DNA of 64,000 nt, taken from Phycisphaerae bacterium. GTDB taxonomy: Bacteria > Planctomycetota > Phycisphaerae > Phycisphaerales > UBA1924. Shown one piece after another: positions 42,104 to 50,231 of this stretch. Within the stretch, counting starts at the first letter, position 1. Each line of letters opens with the position of its first letter. The position numbers were made by a program, and so were the translations under genes. The stretch spans positions 372,001-436,000 of the forward strand of contig JAUILU010000001.1 of the NCBI GenBank assembly GCA_030432905.1, written 5' to 3'. The notes beneath the pieces were generated by a model. It was not told where the DNA came from and searched no databases. It saw nothing but the letters and a program-made list of their open reading frames with translations.

Positions 42104-43857
42104 GCCGCCAACCTCGTTTCATTGGCGGCAGGGCCCTCATCTTCTTCCTGCCCATCGACATGCGTCACACGCAGCGCCTCTTCGAGACTCGTCAAGCCTT
42201 CCATAGCAACGCGCACCGCTTCTTCACGCAGCGATGGCACGCCCTGCTCACGCAGCTTGACCCGCAGCTCGTGCGATGGCGCACCGATGTGGACAAGCTT
42301 CCTGATCGCCGGCGTCACCGCCATGAGTTCGTAGACACCGACCCGGCCGCTGAAGCCTGAGTCGTGGCAGTTCTGACAGCCGGCACCCTTGTGGAAGGAT
42401 CTTGGCGACTCTGTCGAGAGCCCGGCGTCGAGCAGAGCCGCGTCGCTCGGGTAGTACTTCGAGACACATTGTGGGCAGATCTTCCGCAAGAGTCGCTGCG
42501 CCACGGACCCGATGATCGCGCCCGAGAGCAGGTACGACTCGATACCCATGTCAACCAGTCGCGCAACCGCACCCGGGGCGTCGTTCGTGTGCAGGGTCGC
42601 AAGCACGAGGTGACCCGTGAGCGATGCCTGCACCGCGACGCGAGCGGTGTCCTCGTCTCGGATCTCGCCGATCATGATCGTGTCAGGGTCCTGACGGAGA
42701 ATACTCCGCAGCGCCCGCGAGAAGCTCAGACCGATCTGCTCGTTCACCTGGATCTGGTTCACCAGACCGACCTGATACTCGACCGGATCTTCAACTGTAA
42801 GGATGTTTCGTTCTGGTGTTCGCAGCTGATCCAGCGCTGAGTAGAGCGTCGTCGTTTTACCCGAACCAGTAGGACCCGTCACGAGTAGCAAGCCGTGCGG
42901 CCTATCGAGGAGATCCCTGAACGTCGTCATGTCATCCTGGCGGAAACCAAGGTCTTCAAGGCGCACACGCAGGTTTGACTTATCGAGCACACGCGCCACG
43001 ATCTTCTCGCCGAGTAGCGTGGGCATACTCGACATACGGAGGTCAACCTCTCGGCCCTCGGCAATAATCCGCACACGACCCTCTTGCGGCAGACGCTTCA
43101 CGGCGATGTCCATCTTCCCGATGACTTTGAGTCGGCTGATGATCGCCGAGTGCATGCCCGGGGGTGGGTTCATCAGATCGCGGAGCACGCCGTCGATCCG
43201 GTAGCGGATCCGCGTGCCACGTTTGTCGGGCTCGATGTGGATATCGCTCGACCCGTCTTTAACCGCGGTCAGCAGCGCAATGTTGACGAGATTGACGATC
43301 GGGCTTCCCGCGATCATCTTGTCGAGGTCTGTTTCGGGGCCGTCGTCTACGGATTCACGCTCGACAACCTCAAGATCCTGATCGCCGAGCGACATCAAGA
43401 ATTCGTCTACATTAACGTTTCCGCCCTTGTACTTGCGCACATACTCGAGGATGTTCGCCTCGAGCGCGAGCACGGGCCTGATCTCGTACCCGGTCGCCGA
43501 CTTGAGTCTGTCGATCGTCGGCAGGCTCTTGGGGTCCATCATCGCAACCGTCAGCGTGTTCCCGACCTTGAACATAGGGATAACAACGGATTTCTCGCAC
43601 TCTTCTTCGCCGATCTCGGAGATCAGAGTCGGATCGATCAGGCCGTGACGCAGGTGACAGCCTCGCACGCCCATGCACTTGGCCAGCGAATGGACGAGCA
43701 CCTGCCCGGAGACGATGCCCTGATCGACGAGCAGCGCACCGAGTTTTTCGCCGGTTCTGGCCTGCTCCATGAGCGCGCGCTGCAGCTGCTCTTCGTTGAT
43801 GGCGCCATCTTCAATCAGCGCCTCGCCTACCCGCTTGTGTCGCCTACGCAGACTCAA
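42100..43857 (-). CDS. PilB/GspE assembly ATPase
   Basis: A 585-residue cytoplasmic hexameric ATPase that powers pilus or pseudopilus assembly. The N-terminal GspE_N region (about 10-150) carries the MshEN-like GEALIEDGAINEEQLQRAL repeat; Walker A is GPTGSGKTTTLYSAL, the Asp box ILTVEDPVEYQ, Walker B MIGEIRDEDTA and the His box ATLHTNDA. A C4 zinc site is present: KICPQCVSKY ... GCQNCHDSG. MshEN domains bind c-di-GMP in some homologues. The start is TTG 43857, overlapping the STAS stop (TTGA). No PilT-like retraction ATPase is in the window. Confidence 0.95.
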   Translation of the reverse strand: MSLRRRHKRVGEALIEDGAINEEQLQRALMEQARTGEKLGALLVDQGIVSGQVLVHSLAKCMGVRGCHLRHGLIDPTLISEIGEEECEKSVVIPMFKVGNTLTVAMMDPKSLPTIDRLKSATGYEIRPVLALEANILEYVRKYKGGNVNVDEFLMSLGDQDLEVVERESVDDGPETDLDKMIAGSPIVNLVNIALLTAVKDGSSDIHIEPDKRGTRIRYRIDGVLRDLMNPPPGMHSAIISRLKVIGKMDIAVKRLPQEGRVRIIAEGREVDLRMSSMPTLLGEKIVARVLDKSNLRVRLEDLGFRQDDMTTFRDLLDRPHGLLLVTGPTGSGKTTTLYSALDQLRTPERNILTVEDPVEYQVGLVNQIQVNEQIGLSFSRALRSILRQDPDTIMIGEIRDEDTARVAVQASLTGHLVLATLHTNDAPGAVARLVDMGIESYLLSGAIIGSVAQRLLRKICPQCVSKYYPSDAALLDAGLSTESPRSFHKGAGCQNCHDSGFSGRVGVYELMAVTPAIRKLVHIGAPSHELRVKLREQGVPSLREEAVRVAMEGLTSLEEALRVTHVDGQEEDEGPAANETRLAA

Positions 43858-44189
43858 GAGAAGCTCCGTACCGCGGTGCTGATGTCATCGAACTGCTCGC
43901 AGATCGCACCGACTTCTGTAAGCGCGAGAACCTCGCGGATCGTTTCGTTTGTGCCAGAGAGCCTCAGCACCCGGCCCGAGTTGACGAGCTTGGTACCAAA
44001 GGTGTTGATCATGTCGAGGCCCTTGCTGTCCGTGTAGGGCACCATCGAGAGATCGAGCACGAGTCGGCCCTTGTTCTCCATGTAGGCCTGCTCAAGCGAA
44101 TCGTGGAGCGACATCGCATCGATCCCCAGGAGTGGCCCCTTAGGCGACAAGATCGTGACCGCGGCTTGTTGCTGGATATCGATGTTCAT
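43854..44189 (-). CDS. STAS domain protein (anti-sigma factor antagonist-like)
   Basis: A 111-residue single STAS domain: GPLLGIDAMSLHDSL, RLVLDLSMVPYTDSKGLDMI, NSGRVLRLSGTNETIREVLALTEV. The DSKG motif holds the Ser that is phosphorylated in SpoIIAA-type antagonists. It sits 11 bp after the histidine kinase gene and overlaps the pilus ATPase gene by 4 bases. No SpoIIAB-like kinase or PP2C phosphatase is adjacent, so its partner could be the histidine kinase or a distant protein. Confidence 0.87.
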   Translation of the reverse strand: MNIDIQQQAAVTILSPKGPLLGIDAMSLHDSLEQAYMENKGRLVLDLSMVPYTDSKGLDMINTFGTKLVNSGRVLRLSGTNETIREVLALTEVGAICEQFDDISTAVRSFS

Positions 44190-44200
44190 GTCTTGCCGTC

Positions 44201-45670
44201 CTACGCCGCCAGTCTCGGCTTGGGCATCGAGAGCGTGAACGTGCTGCCCTTGTTGAGTTCGGAATCGAGGTGGAGCTCCCCGCCGTGCATCTGAGCGACC
44301 TGCCTCGCGAACGCGAGACCGAGCCCAGTGCCCTCGATGTCAGAGACCCTGCTGTCATCCGAACGAAAGAACTTCTCGTACACCTTCTCCTGCTCTTCCG
44401 GCGCGATGCCGATTCCCGTGTCCTCGATCGCGATCCGCAGGATCGATTCCTCGTCCTCGGCGCGAACAACCACTGAACCACCCGACGGCGTGTACTTGAT
44501 CGCGTTGCCGACAAGGTTGTGAAGCGTCGCAGCGATCTTGTCGCGGTCGCCGTGCAACACGGGAATTTTCGGAGGCAGATCAAACGTGAGCGATACGCCC
44601 CTGTTCGCGGCAAGCGACGCAAAGTCTTTCTCTAAGTCTTCGAGAAGCTGCTCGATACGAACATCGCCGCGGTCCATGCTGCGTGCGCCGGCTTCGAGCT
44701 CGGAGATATCGAGCAACTCAGAGACGATCCGCTCAAGGCGTAGAGATTCGCTGGAGATCACATTCAGAGCCTCGGCCCGGCACTTGTGATCCTCTTCGCC
44801 CGCTTCGATTGCCTCATCAACATACAAACGGATGTTTGTCAGTGGCGTCCGGAGTTCGTGCGTCGCCTGAGCTAGGAAATCGTGACGGGAACGCTCGGCA
44901 AGTCTCTGGCGTGTCACGTCGTGGACGATGACCGAGGCGCACACGTCTGGGTTATCCTTGATCGGCGCGACAGACATCCGCAAGATTTCTTCGTAGGTCT
45001 TCATTCCGTTCTCGCGCACGATGTCAACACCAACCCGGCGTTGAACCCTGCCCGAGAGCACATCTTCGAAGCTCGCCAGCGAGTCTCCCTCAAGGTACTG
45101 GCGAAGATCCTTGCCGATGAGCGTTTCTTCCCCATCTGCGAGGACTGACACGCTTGACGTGTTGTGCAGGACAACTCTGCCAGCAGCGTCAACGATGCAT
45201 ATCGCGTCCGGGTGAGATTCGAGCGCCACGACTGCAGCACCGGCATCCATCGCAGCGCCTTGCGCGTCGGTGACGATCGGGAGCTGCGTGGCGCAGATTC
45301 GGCTGTGAACCAGACTGTTCCACGCGTTTGCGGGCCCTGATCCCGGGTCGGTGACCAGCAGTTCTGCCTCGGTCACTTCTGGTTCATTGGCGATGGTCAC
45401 CGCTTCGGCGACGCACGCGATGTGAAACAGGTTCTTTCTGGTTCGGGCAAGAAGTATCAAACCCACGACAACCGGCAAACCAACGACGCCGTAGAGAATC
45501 GGATCGATGTTTGCAAGCCCGCCGAGCTTCCAAGCCGAGAAAGCGAGAACCAGCGCCCCCGCGAGAACCGGTGTAGCGGCGAGCATGACGAGATCGGCCG
45601 GTGTTCGCGCCGATTGCCTCGACAGGACACTGTCCGTCTTTGATTTCTTTAGATTTGTACCGATTTGCAT
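44201..45670 (-). CDS. Membrane sensor histidine kinase with PAS domain
   Basis: About 489 residues. Two TM helices lie near the N-terminus (about 28-75) with almost no periplasmic loop; a PAS domain follows (HPDAICIVDAAGRVVLHNT), then HisKA with FLAQATHELRTPLTNIRLY and HATPase with GNAIKYTPSGG, DTGIGIAPEEQEKVYEKFF and GTGLGLAFARQVAQMHGG. All phosphotransfer motifs are intact. ATG 45670 is preferred to 45697, but neither has a clear Shine-Dalgarno. It is the first gene before STAS and the pilus ATPase. No cognate response regulator adjoins it. Confidence 0.9.
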   Translation of the reverse strand: MQIGTNLKKSKTDSVLSRQSARTPADLVMLAATPVLAGALVLAFSAWKLGGLANIDPILYGVVGLPVVVGLILLARTRKNLFHIACVAEAVTIANEPEVTEAELLVTDPGSGPANAWNSLVHSRICATQLPIVTDAQGAAMDAGAAVVALESHPDAICIVDAAGRVVLHNTSSVSVLADGEETLIGKDLRQYLEGDSLASFEDVLSGRVQRRVGVDIVRENGMKTYEEILRMSVAPIKDNPDVCASVIVHDVTRQRLAERSRHDFLAQATHELRTPLTNIRLYVDEAIEAGEEDHKCRAEALNVISSESLRLERIVSELLDISELEAGARSMDRGDVRIEQLLEDLEKDFASLAANRGVSLTFDLPPKIPVLHGDRDKIAATLHNLVGNAIKYTPSGGSVVVRAEDEESILRIAIEDTGIGIAPEEQEKVYEKFFRSDDSRVSDIEGTGLGLAFARQVAQMHGGELHLDSELNKGSTFTLSMPKPRLAA

Positions 45671-45825
45671 ATGTACAATCCGCCCAGCCGGGGCCATTCC
45701 CGGTAGGACGGATATCGGTCGACAGGACTTTCACTTCAACCCCTGCCCGGATTAGCGGACCGCAAGTGAGGAATTCACACTTCTCACCAGGCATTCCCCT
45801 TACCCGGGCAGCGAGTTATCCGGCC

Positions 45826-48800
45826 CTAGAGCGTGTTACGCAGACGTCGCCCGCTATCTCGTGCAGGCTCCTCGGGCGGCACCAGCATTATCTGGACGTT
45901 AACGATCTCGAAGTCGTCGTAGTCGTCACCCGAACTGATCCGGCTCTCGATCTCGATCGTGTTCTCGCCCTCATTGAGCCACTCGGCGGGGAACGCCGCG
46001 AAGAACGGCCCGAAGCTGCCATCTCTTGGGGAACCAGTCAGCGGTTTGCGAACACGGTTGCCGTTGATACGGATCACGTTGTTGGTCTGCAGCCCCTTGG
46101 CCAGCATCGTCACACCCGCCAGTTCGCCGAGCATCGCGTGCTGCTCCGCGTTGACAACAAAGTCGGCCTCGTACACCGTGCCCTCGCTGTCTTTCTGGAA
46201 CTGGCTGTTAATCCGACCACCGAACGCGTTGTTGCCCAGGTGGTGCACCTCTGGGTTCTCTTCGATCGAGATCACCGCCTGACGTATCGGATCGAGCCGG
46301 ATCTCTCTGACTACGCCTTCTTCAAGGCGCGCTATTGGCAGGTTGAACGCCGAAGGTGTGTAGCCGGCGAGTGAAGCTGTGACCGCAACAAAGTCCGCGT
46401 CGAACTCCGGGCGGAGCACAAACGTGCCGTCGTCGCCAGTGTGCGTCTCAACAAGCCCGCCGAGGTCGGAGTCGATTTTCACGAGCGCATTCGGGATCGG
46501 CTCATTAGTCACCGCATCGCGGACAACACCCGAGAAATGACGCTCGATCGCTACCTGCTCAGGTGCCTCGATGCTTGCGGGCAGGGCAAGGTCGAGATCG
46601 AGCATCCCGATGTCTTGATCCTCAAAGTCAGGTCTAGACGCAGCGTTCGAGCGCATGTGCTCAGATACATCAGTTATCGAGTCGTCGAATGCGGATGCAT
46701 TGAGCGAGGCTTCATCAAGCAGAGGTTCAGCAAAGTCGGGGTTGCTGTCTCCTGAGAGCGCGAGTTCCGCTTCACCGATGTCCTCGAACGAGGCTTCAAC
46801 TTCGCCGACATCCGCCTGCTCTGTGGATGATTCCGCCGATTCTCGCATCACTTCACCAGGGAGGTCCAACTCGGCGAACGAATCGTCAGCCTGTGCCAGG
46901 TCTGGCATATCGAAGTCATACTCACGCGGAGCGGATGAATCTGTAGTCGGCAGATCCATATCAAGTCGCTCATCGATGATGCTCAACCCCACATCGGCGA
47001 TCTCGGTTTGCTGCGTAGAACCACCGATACGCACTGCCGCGGCCGACGACTCATCTGACATCAAAGATGGCGATACCGCAAGCTGAGTTTCTTCTCCGGT
47101 TCGCTCGCTGCCCGCGCGATCTGGCAACTCAACAGAATCCGTCACGCTCCCGATCGCCTCTAGTTCAGGCACGACCTGATCCATGACCTGCCTAGGGGTT
47201 GGTTCGCTGTGACTCGGCACCGACACCGGATTCACCGCATGCAGCGATTCGGACGATGAATCGAATGCCTGAAGCGTCAGCGCCTGATCTGAGAACTGAT
47301 CAGTCGCCGTGAGCTGAACCTCGGCCTGGCTCGGATCGGATTGACCACGCGCAAGCGCGGACTCTGACGTCGCCTGCTGTTCCGTCACAGCTTCGCGGCT
47401 CGAGGTCGCCGGCAATTCGTACGCGACTTCAGCCTGCTGCTGCGGCAATTCCGCCTGAGTCGTCTGGTCCTGCTCACGCGTCGGCATCGCCTGCGTCAAC
47501 CGAACCTCTGCCGGTGCGAGTTGGTCGTTCACCTGTGTCGGCGTGAGCTCAGACCGCAGTTCAGAGTCGAAGCGCGGCGCCTGAGTCAACTCCATCGCCG
47601 CCTGATCGACAGCCATCTCGATCGAATCGCTTTGAACTTCAGAAGCCACTTCTCCTCTAATCTGCGAGATCGCGCCCCCGCCAACCGACGACGAGACCAG
47701 CGTGACCTTCGATCCGCCGGGCGTGTTGAATAAGCCGTCGAGGTTGTTCGAGACCTGCCACACGGTCAAGAGCGCCAGTAGAAGCATGTGGACCAAACCC
47801 GAGATAATCAGGCACTTCGCCAGCAGACCCAGCTTTCGCCAGCGGGCCTTCCAGCGGTCGTCCGTCGTAATCTTCCGAAGCAGGGCGAGCAACGCAAGCA
47901 GGGCCAGCAGGAGCAAGAGCCAAGGCACAACGATCTTCAGGAAGTCGACGAGCGACATCCGAGCCGCGAGCATCTCGACGTCACGGTACACCTCGCGCGA
48001 ATGCGTGCGGTAGAGGTTATAGTCCCGGTCGTCGTCAGCACCATCAATGCGGTCAGAACTGAACGCTAGCCCGAAGCCGCCCATGCCGAGAGTCGGATCG
48101 AGTTCGTTCTGCGCTGTGTTAACACCGTCGCCGAGGTGCTCGATCGGAAAGTACTCGCCGTCAACGAGCCGAACGCGGTAGAGATCAAACCCGCCCACGC
48201 CGCCCGGCCTGTCTGACGCGAAGTACATGAAGTCGTTGACAGGGCTGACCTCGGGCGCGCCGTCGTTGAACGCGCTCGACAGTTCTTCAACGAGTGACGC
48301 CTCGGCGATACCGCGGTCGGTGATCTCCGCCGAGTAGATGTCGTACGGCAAGTTCTGAAACGACTCCCGCACGGTCGCTGGCCAGCGCCCGGAAGAATCG
48401 AGCACCTTCTCATCCGGGTTTCGTGGCCGATTAGATGCGAAATAGAATCGCATAGAGTCGGGCGAAATTGATGGGCCGTAGTCGTTGAACACGCTGTTGA
48501 CGCTCGATCCGAGCACGCGAGGCTCGCCCCAGCTGACGCCTTCGCGTTCAACAAACCAGATATCGTACCCACCGAGTGACCCCGGGCGGTCGCTGTAGAA
48601 ATACAGCCCGTCGCCGTCGGGCGTAAACGCGGGGCCGAGATCGTCGTACTCGGTATTCAGAGCGGCAACAGGTTCCGGCTCGGTCCAGCCATCGGGCGTG
48701 CGGATCGACTGGTAGATATCCGCACCGTCACCAGGCCGGCCTCGCACGAACAGCAGCGTCAGCCCATCGGGACTGAGCGTCGGTTCGTACTCGTCGTAGT

Positions 48801-49005
48801 CTGTGTTGAGACGATCGCCGAGCCATTCCGGCGGTTGCCACAGAACATCGCGCAGCTTGGCAACTTCTTTCGATGCCCTAATCGTGTCCGCATCCGTGTA
48901 CACCGCGCTCGAGCGCGGCAACGTGAGCCAGAGCGCGGCTCCAACGACAACCGCACCAAGAATCACGCCAAGCATGACCGGGAATGTCTTTGCCGATCGC
49001 ATCAT
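45826..49005 (-). CDS. PD40 beta-propeller protein with TonB/TolA-like SxxxH helix, fused to carboxypeptidase-regulatory and jelly-roll-like domains
   Basis: A 1059-residue envelope protein. Parts in order: TM about 8-30; five PD40 (TolB-type) propeller repeats about 68-335 (YEPTLSPDG, GPAFTPDGD, GPSISPDSM, APEVSPVND, DPTLGMGGF, each followed by an SDRPG-like turn); TM about 354-376; a basic loop (RKITTDDRWKARWRK); TM about 397-417 with S402-GLV-H406. Then comes a Gln/Glu/Ser-rich low-complexity stretch to about 815, a carboxypeptidase-regulatory domain about 823-905 (FSGVVRDAVTNEPIPNALVKI), and a C-terminal galactose-binding-like domain ending LNEGENTIEIESRI. S-x3-H at the fifth and ninth residue of the helix is the proton-coupling motif of TonB and TolA. 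Basic residues before it predict N-in/C-out, as in TonB. It lies 10 bp after the ExbD-type gene. An energised envelope-spanning role is inferred. Confidence 0.75.
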   Translation of the reverse strand: MMRSAKTFPVMLGVILGAVVVGAALWLTLPRSSAVYTDADTIRASKEVAKLRDVLWQPPEWLGDRLNTDYDEYEPTLSPDGLTLLFVRGRPGDGADIYQSIRTPDGWTEPEPVAALNTEYDDLGPAFTPDGDGLYFYSDRPGSLGGYDIWFVEREGVSWGEPRVLGSSVNSVFNDYGPSISPDSMRFYFASNRPRNPDEKVLDSSGRWPATVRESFQNLPYDIYSAEITDRGIAEASLVEELSSAFNDGAPEVSPVNDFMYFASDRPGGVGGFDLYRVRLVDGEYFPIEHLGDGVNTAQNELDPTLGMGGFGLAFSSDRIDGADDDRDYNLYRTHSREVYRDVEMLAARMSLVDFLKIVVPWLLLLLALLALLALLRKITTDDRWKARWRKLGLLAKCLIISGLVHMLLLALLTVWQVSNNLDGLFNTPGGSKVTLVSSSVGGGAISQIRGEVASEVQSDSIEMAVDQAAMELTQAPRFDSELRSELTPTQVNDQLAPAEVRLTQAMPTREQDQTTQAELPQQQAEVAYELPATSSREAVTEQQATSESALARGQSDPSQAEVQLTATDQFSDQALTLQAFDSSSESLHAVNPVSVPSHSEPTPRQVMDQVVPELEAIGSVTDSVELPDRAGSERTGEETQLAVSPSLMSDESSAAAVRIGGSTQQTEIADVGLSIIDERLDMDLPTTDSSAPREYDFDMPDLAQADDSFAELDLPGEVMRESAESSTEQADVGEVEASFEDIGEAELALSGDSNPDFAEPLLDEASLNASAFDDSITDVSEHMRSNAASRPDFEDQDIGMLDLDLALPASIEAPEQVAIERHFSGVVRDAVTNEPIPNALVKIDSDLGGLVETHTGDDGTFVLRPEFDADFVAVTASLAGYTPSAFNLPIARLEEGVVREIRLDPIRQAVISIEENPEVHHLGNNAFGGRINSQFQKDSEGTVYEADFVVNAEQHAMLGELAGVTMLAKGLQTNNVIRINGNRVRKPLTGSPRDGSFGPFFAAFPAEWLNEGENTIEIESRISSGDDYDDFEIVNVQIMLVPPEEPARDSGRRLRNTL

Positions 49006-49015
49006 GACCTATCCC

Positions 49016-49429
49016 CTATCGCGTGGGCACGGTGTCCAAATACGGCTCTTGAATCCCCGACAGCTTGCACGCATCGAGCACACCAACAACCTGGCTGTAC
49101 GTCGCGGCCTGATCCGCGCGGATCGTCACCTTCTGCTCCGGATTTGCCGCGACGGCCTCCGACACAATCGCCCGCAGGTCCTCGATGCTCACTGTTCGCC
49201 CGCTGACGATGATCTCGCCGTCGGATTGAACGTTGATGATCAGTTCGCGCAGCGTCATCGAAATAGGCCCGCCGCTCTCGGCGACCGGGAGCGCGATCTG
49301 CATCTCTCGCTCCGATTGCTGGAACGTCGTTGCAACCAAGAAGAAGATCAGCAGCAGGAACACAATGTCGATGATCGGCGTGAGTTCGATCGACGGCGAC
49401 GAATCGGTTGACTTGGCTTTGAGTAGCAT
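49016..49429 (-). CDS. ExbD/TolR-family proton channel subunit
   Basis: A 137-residue bitopic membrane protein. The single TM carries the essential Asp: IELTPIIDIVFLLLIFFLVATTF. The periplasmic domain follows (LINVQSDGEIIVSGRTVSIEDL, VTIRADQAATYSQVVGVLDAC), a normal ExbD fold. The ORF track adds 28 residues; ATG 49429 is chosen because it follows the ExbB stop at 49440 by 10 bases and starts the conserved chain. With ExbB it forms the proton-driven stator. Confidence 0.93.
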   Translation of the reverse strand: MLLKAKSTDSSPSIELTPIIDIVFLLLIFFLVATTFQQSEREMQIALPVAESGGPISMTLRELIINVQSDGEIIVSGRTVSIEDLRAIVSEAVAANPEQKVTIRADQAATYSQVVGVLDACKLSGIQEPYLDTVPTR

Positions 49430-49439
49430 GCTTGGGTCC

Positions 49440-50213
49440 TTAGCCGATCGCGCCGCCGCGCACCGGGAACGAATCGGCAACGACGCCGCTGTGCTCGTCT
49501 TCCAACTCTTCATCCGCGTGGCCGGTCGCGCTGGCGATCGCCTCGACCGCGTCCATGCACACCGAGTCCATCTGACGTGTTAGGTTCTCGATGCGGGAGG
49601 AGAACCAGTGGTACACAACCAGCGCCGGGATCGCAACGACGAGGCCCGCGGCGGTTGTGATCATGGCCTCATAGATTCCGCCTGCGAGCAGTTCGGTTTT
49701 ACCGAGCGAATCCGCCGAGACCGCGACGGTTTGGAACGCCTTAATCATGCCGAATATCGTGCCGACAAGACCGAGCAGAGGAGCGATCGCCGCGACGACT
49801 GACAACGCGCGCAGTCTTCTGCGGAGCATGAAGATCTCGTGCTCACCCGCGGCGGCCATGTGCTTCTCGACTGACTCCATCGGTCTGCCGATCCGCTCCA
49901 CACCACCGAGCACTGTGCGTGCGATCGGGCTGTCGGACTGCTTGCAGTAGTTGACCGCGTCTTGCTTGCCGCTTGTGCCGCGTTCGAGTAGCGGGAACAG
50001 GCCGCTGGCGAAGTTGTCGGGTATGACTTGTTTCTTGCGGAGCACGACCGCGCGTTCGACCGTGACCGTGACGATCACAAGCGAGCAGATCGCGATCGGG
50101 ATCATCATCAGGCCACCCTTGACCACGAAATCCCAGACCGAGTTGACTGCGACCTCCGTGGCCTCGGCTCCGGCGGCTTCCTGCGCGAGTGTGAGCAATA
50201 GTGACGTATCCAC
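49440..50213 (-). CDS. ExbB/TolQ/MotA-family proton channel subunit
   Basis: A 257-residue protein with three TM regions: VKGGLMMIPIAICSLVIVTVTVERA, VVAAIAPLLGLVGTIFGMIKAF and MITTAAGLVVAIPALVVYHWFSSRI. The last two contain the conserved family motifs (PLLGLxGTVxGM and TxxGLxxAIPAxxxYN). A long cytoplasmic loop lies between the first and second helix. GTG 50213 is the start. The gene lies 18 bp after the TPR gene, and all four genes of this locus are on one strand with gaps of 10-18 bp. Confidence 0.94.
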   Translation of the reverse strand: MDTSLLLTLAQEAAGAEATEVAVNSVWDFVVKGGLMMIPIAICSLVIVTVTVERAVVLRKKQVIPDNFASGLFPLLERGTSGKQDAVNYCKQSDSPIARTVLGGVERIGRPMESVEKHMAAAGEHEIFMLRRRLRALSVVAAIAPLLGLVGTIFGMIKAFQTVAVSADSLGKTELLAGGIYEAMITTAAGLVVAIPALVVYHWFSSRIENLTRQMDSVCMDAVEAIASATGHADEELEDEHSGVVADSFPVRGGAIG

Positions 50214-50231
50214 AGTTCCGACCTTTCTCTT

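Noticed and set aside
43084-44037. 317-residue plus-strand ORF opposite the pilB/gspE and STAS genes
   Set aside because: Shadow of conserved genes; the sequence is rich in Arg/His/Asp without domain features.
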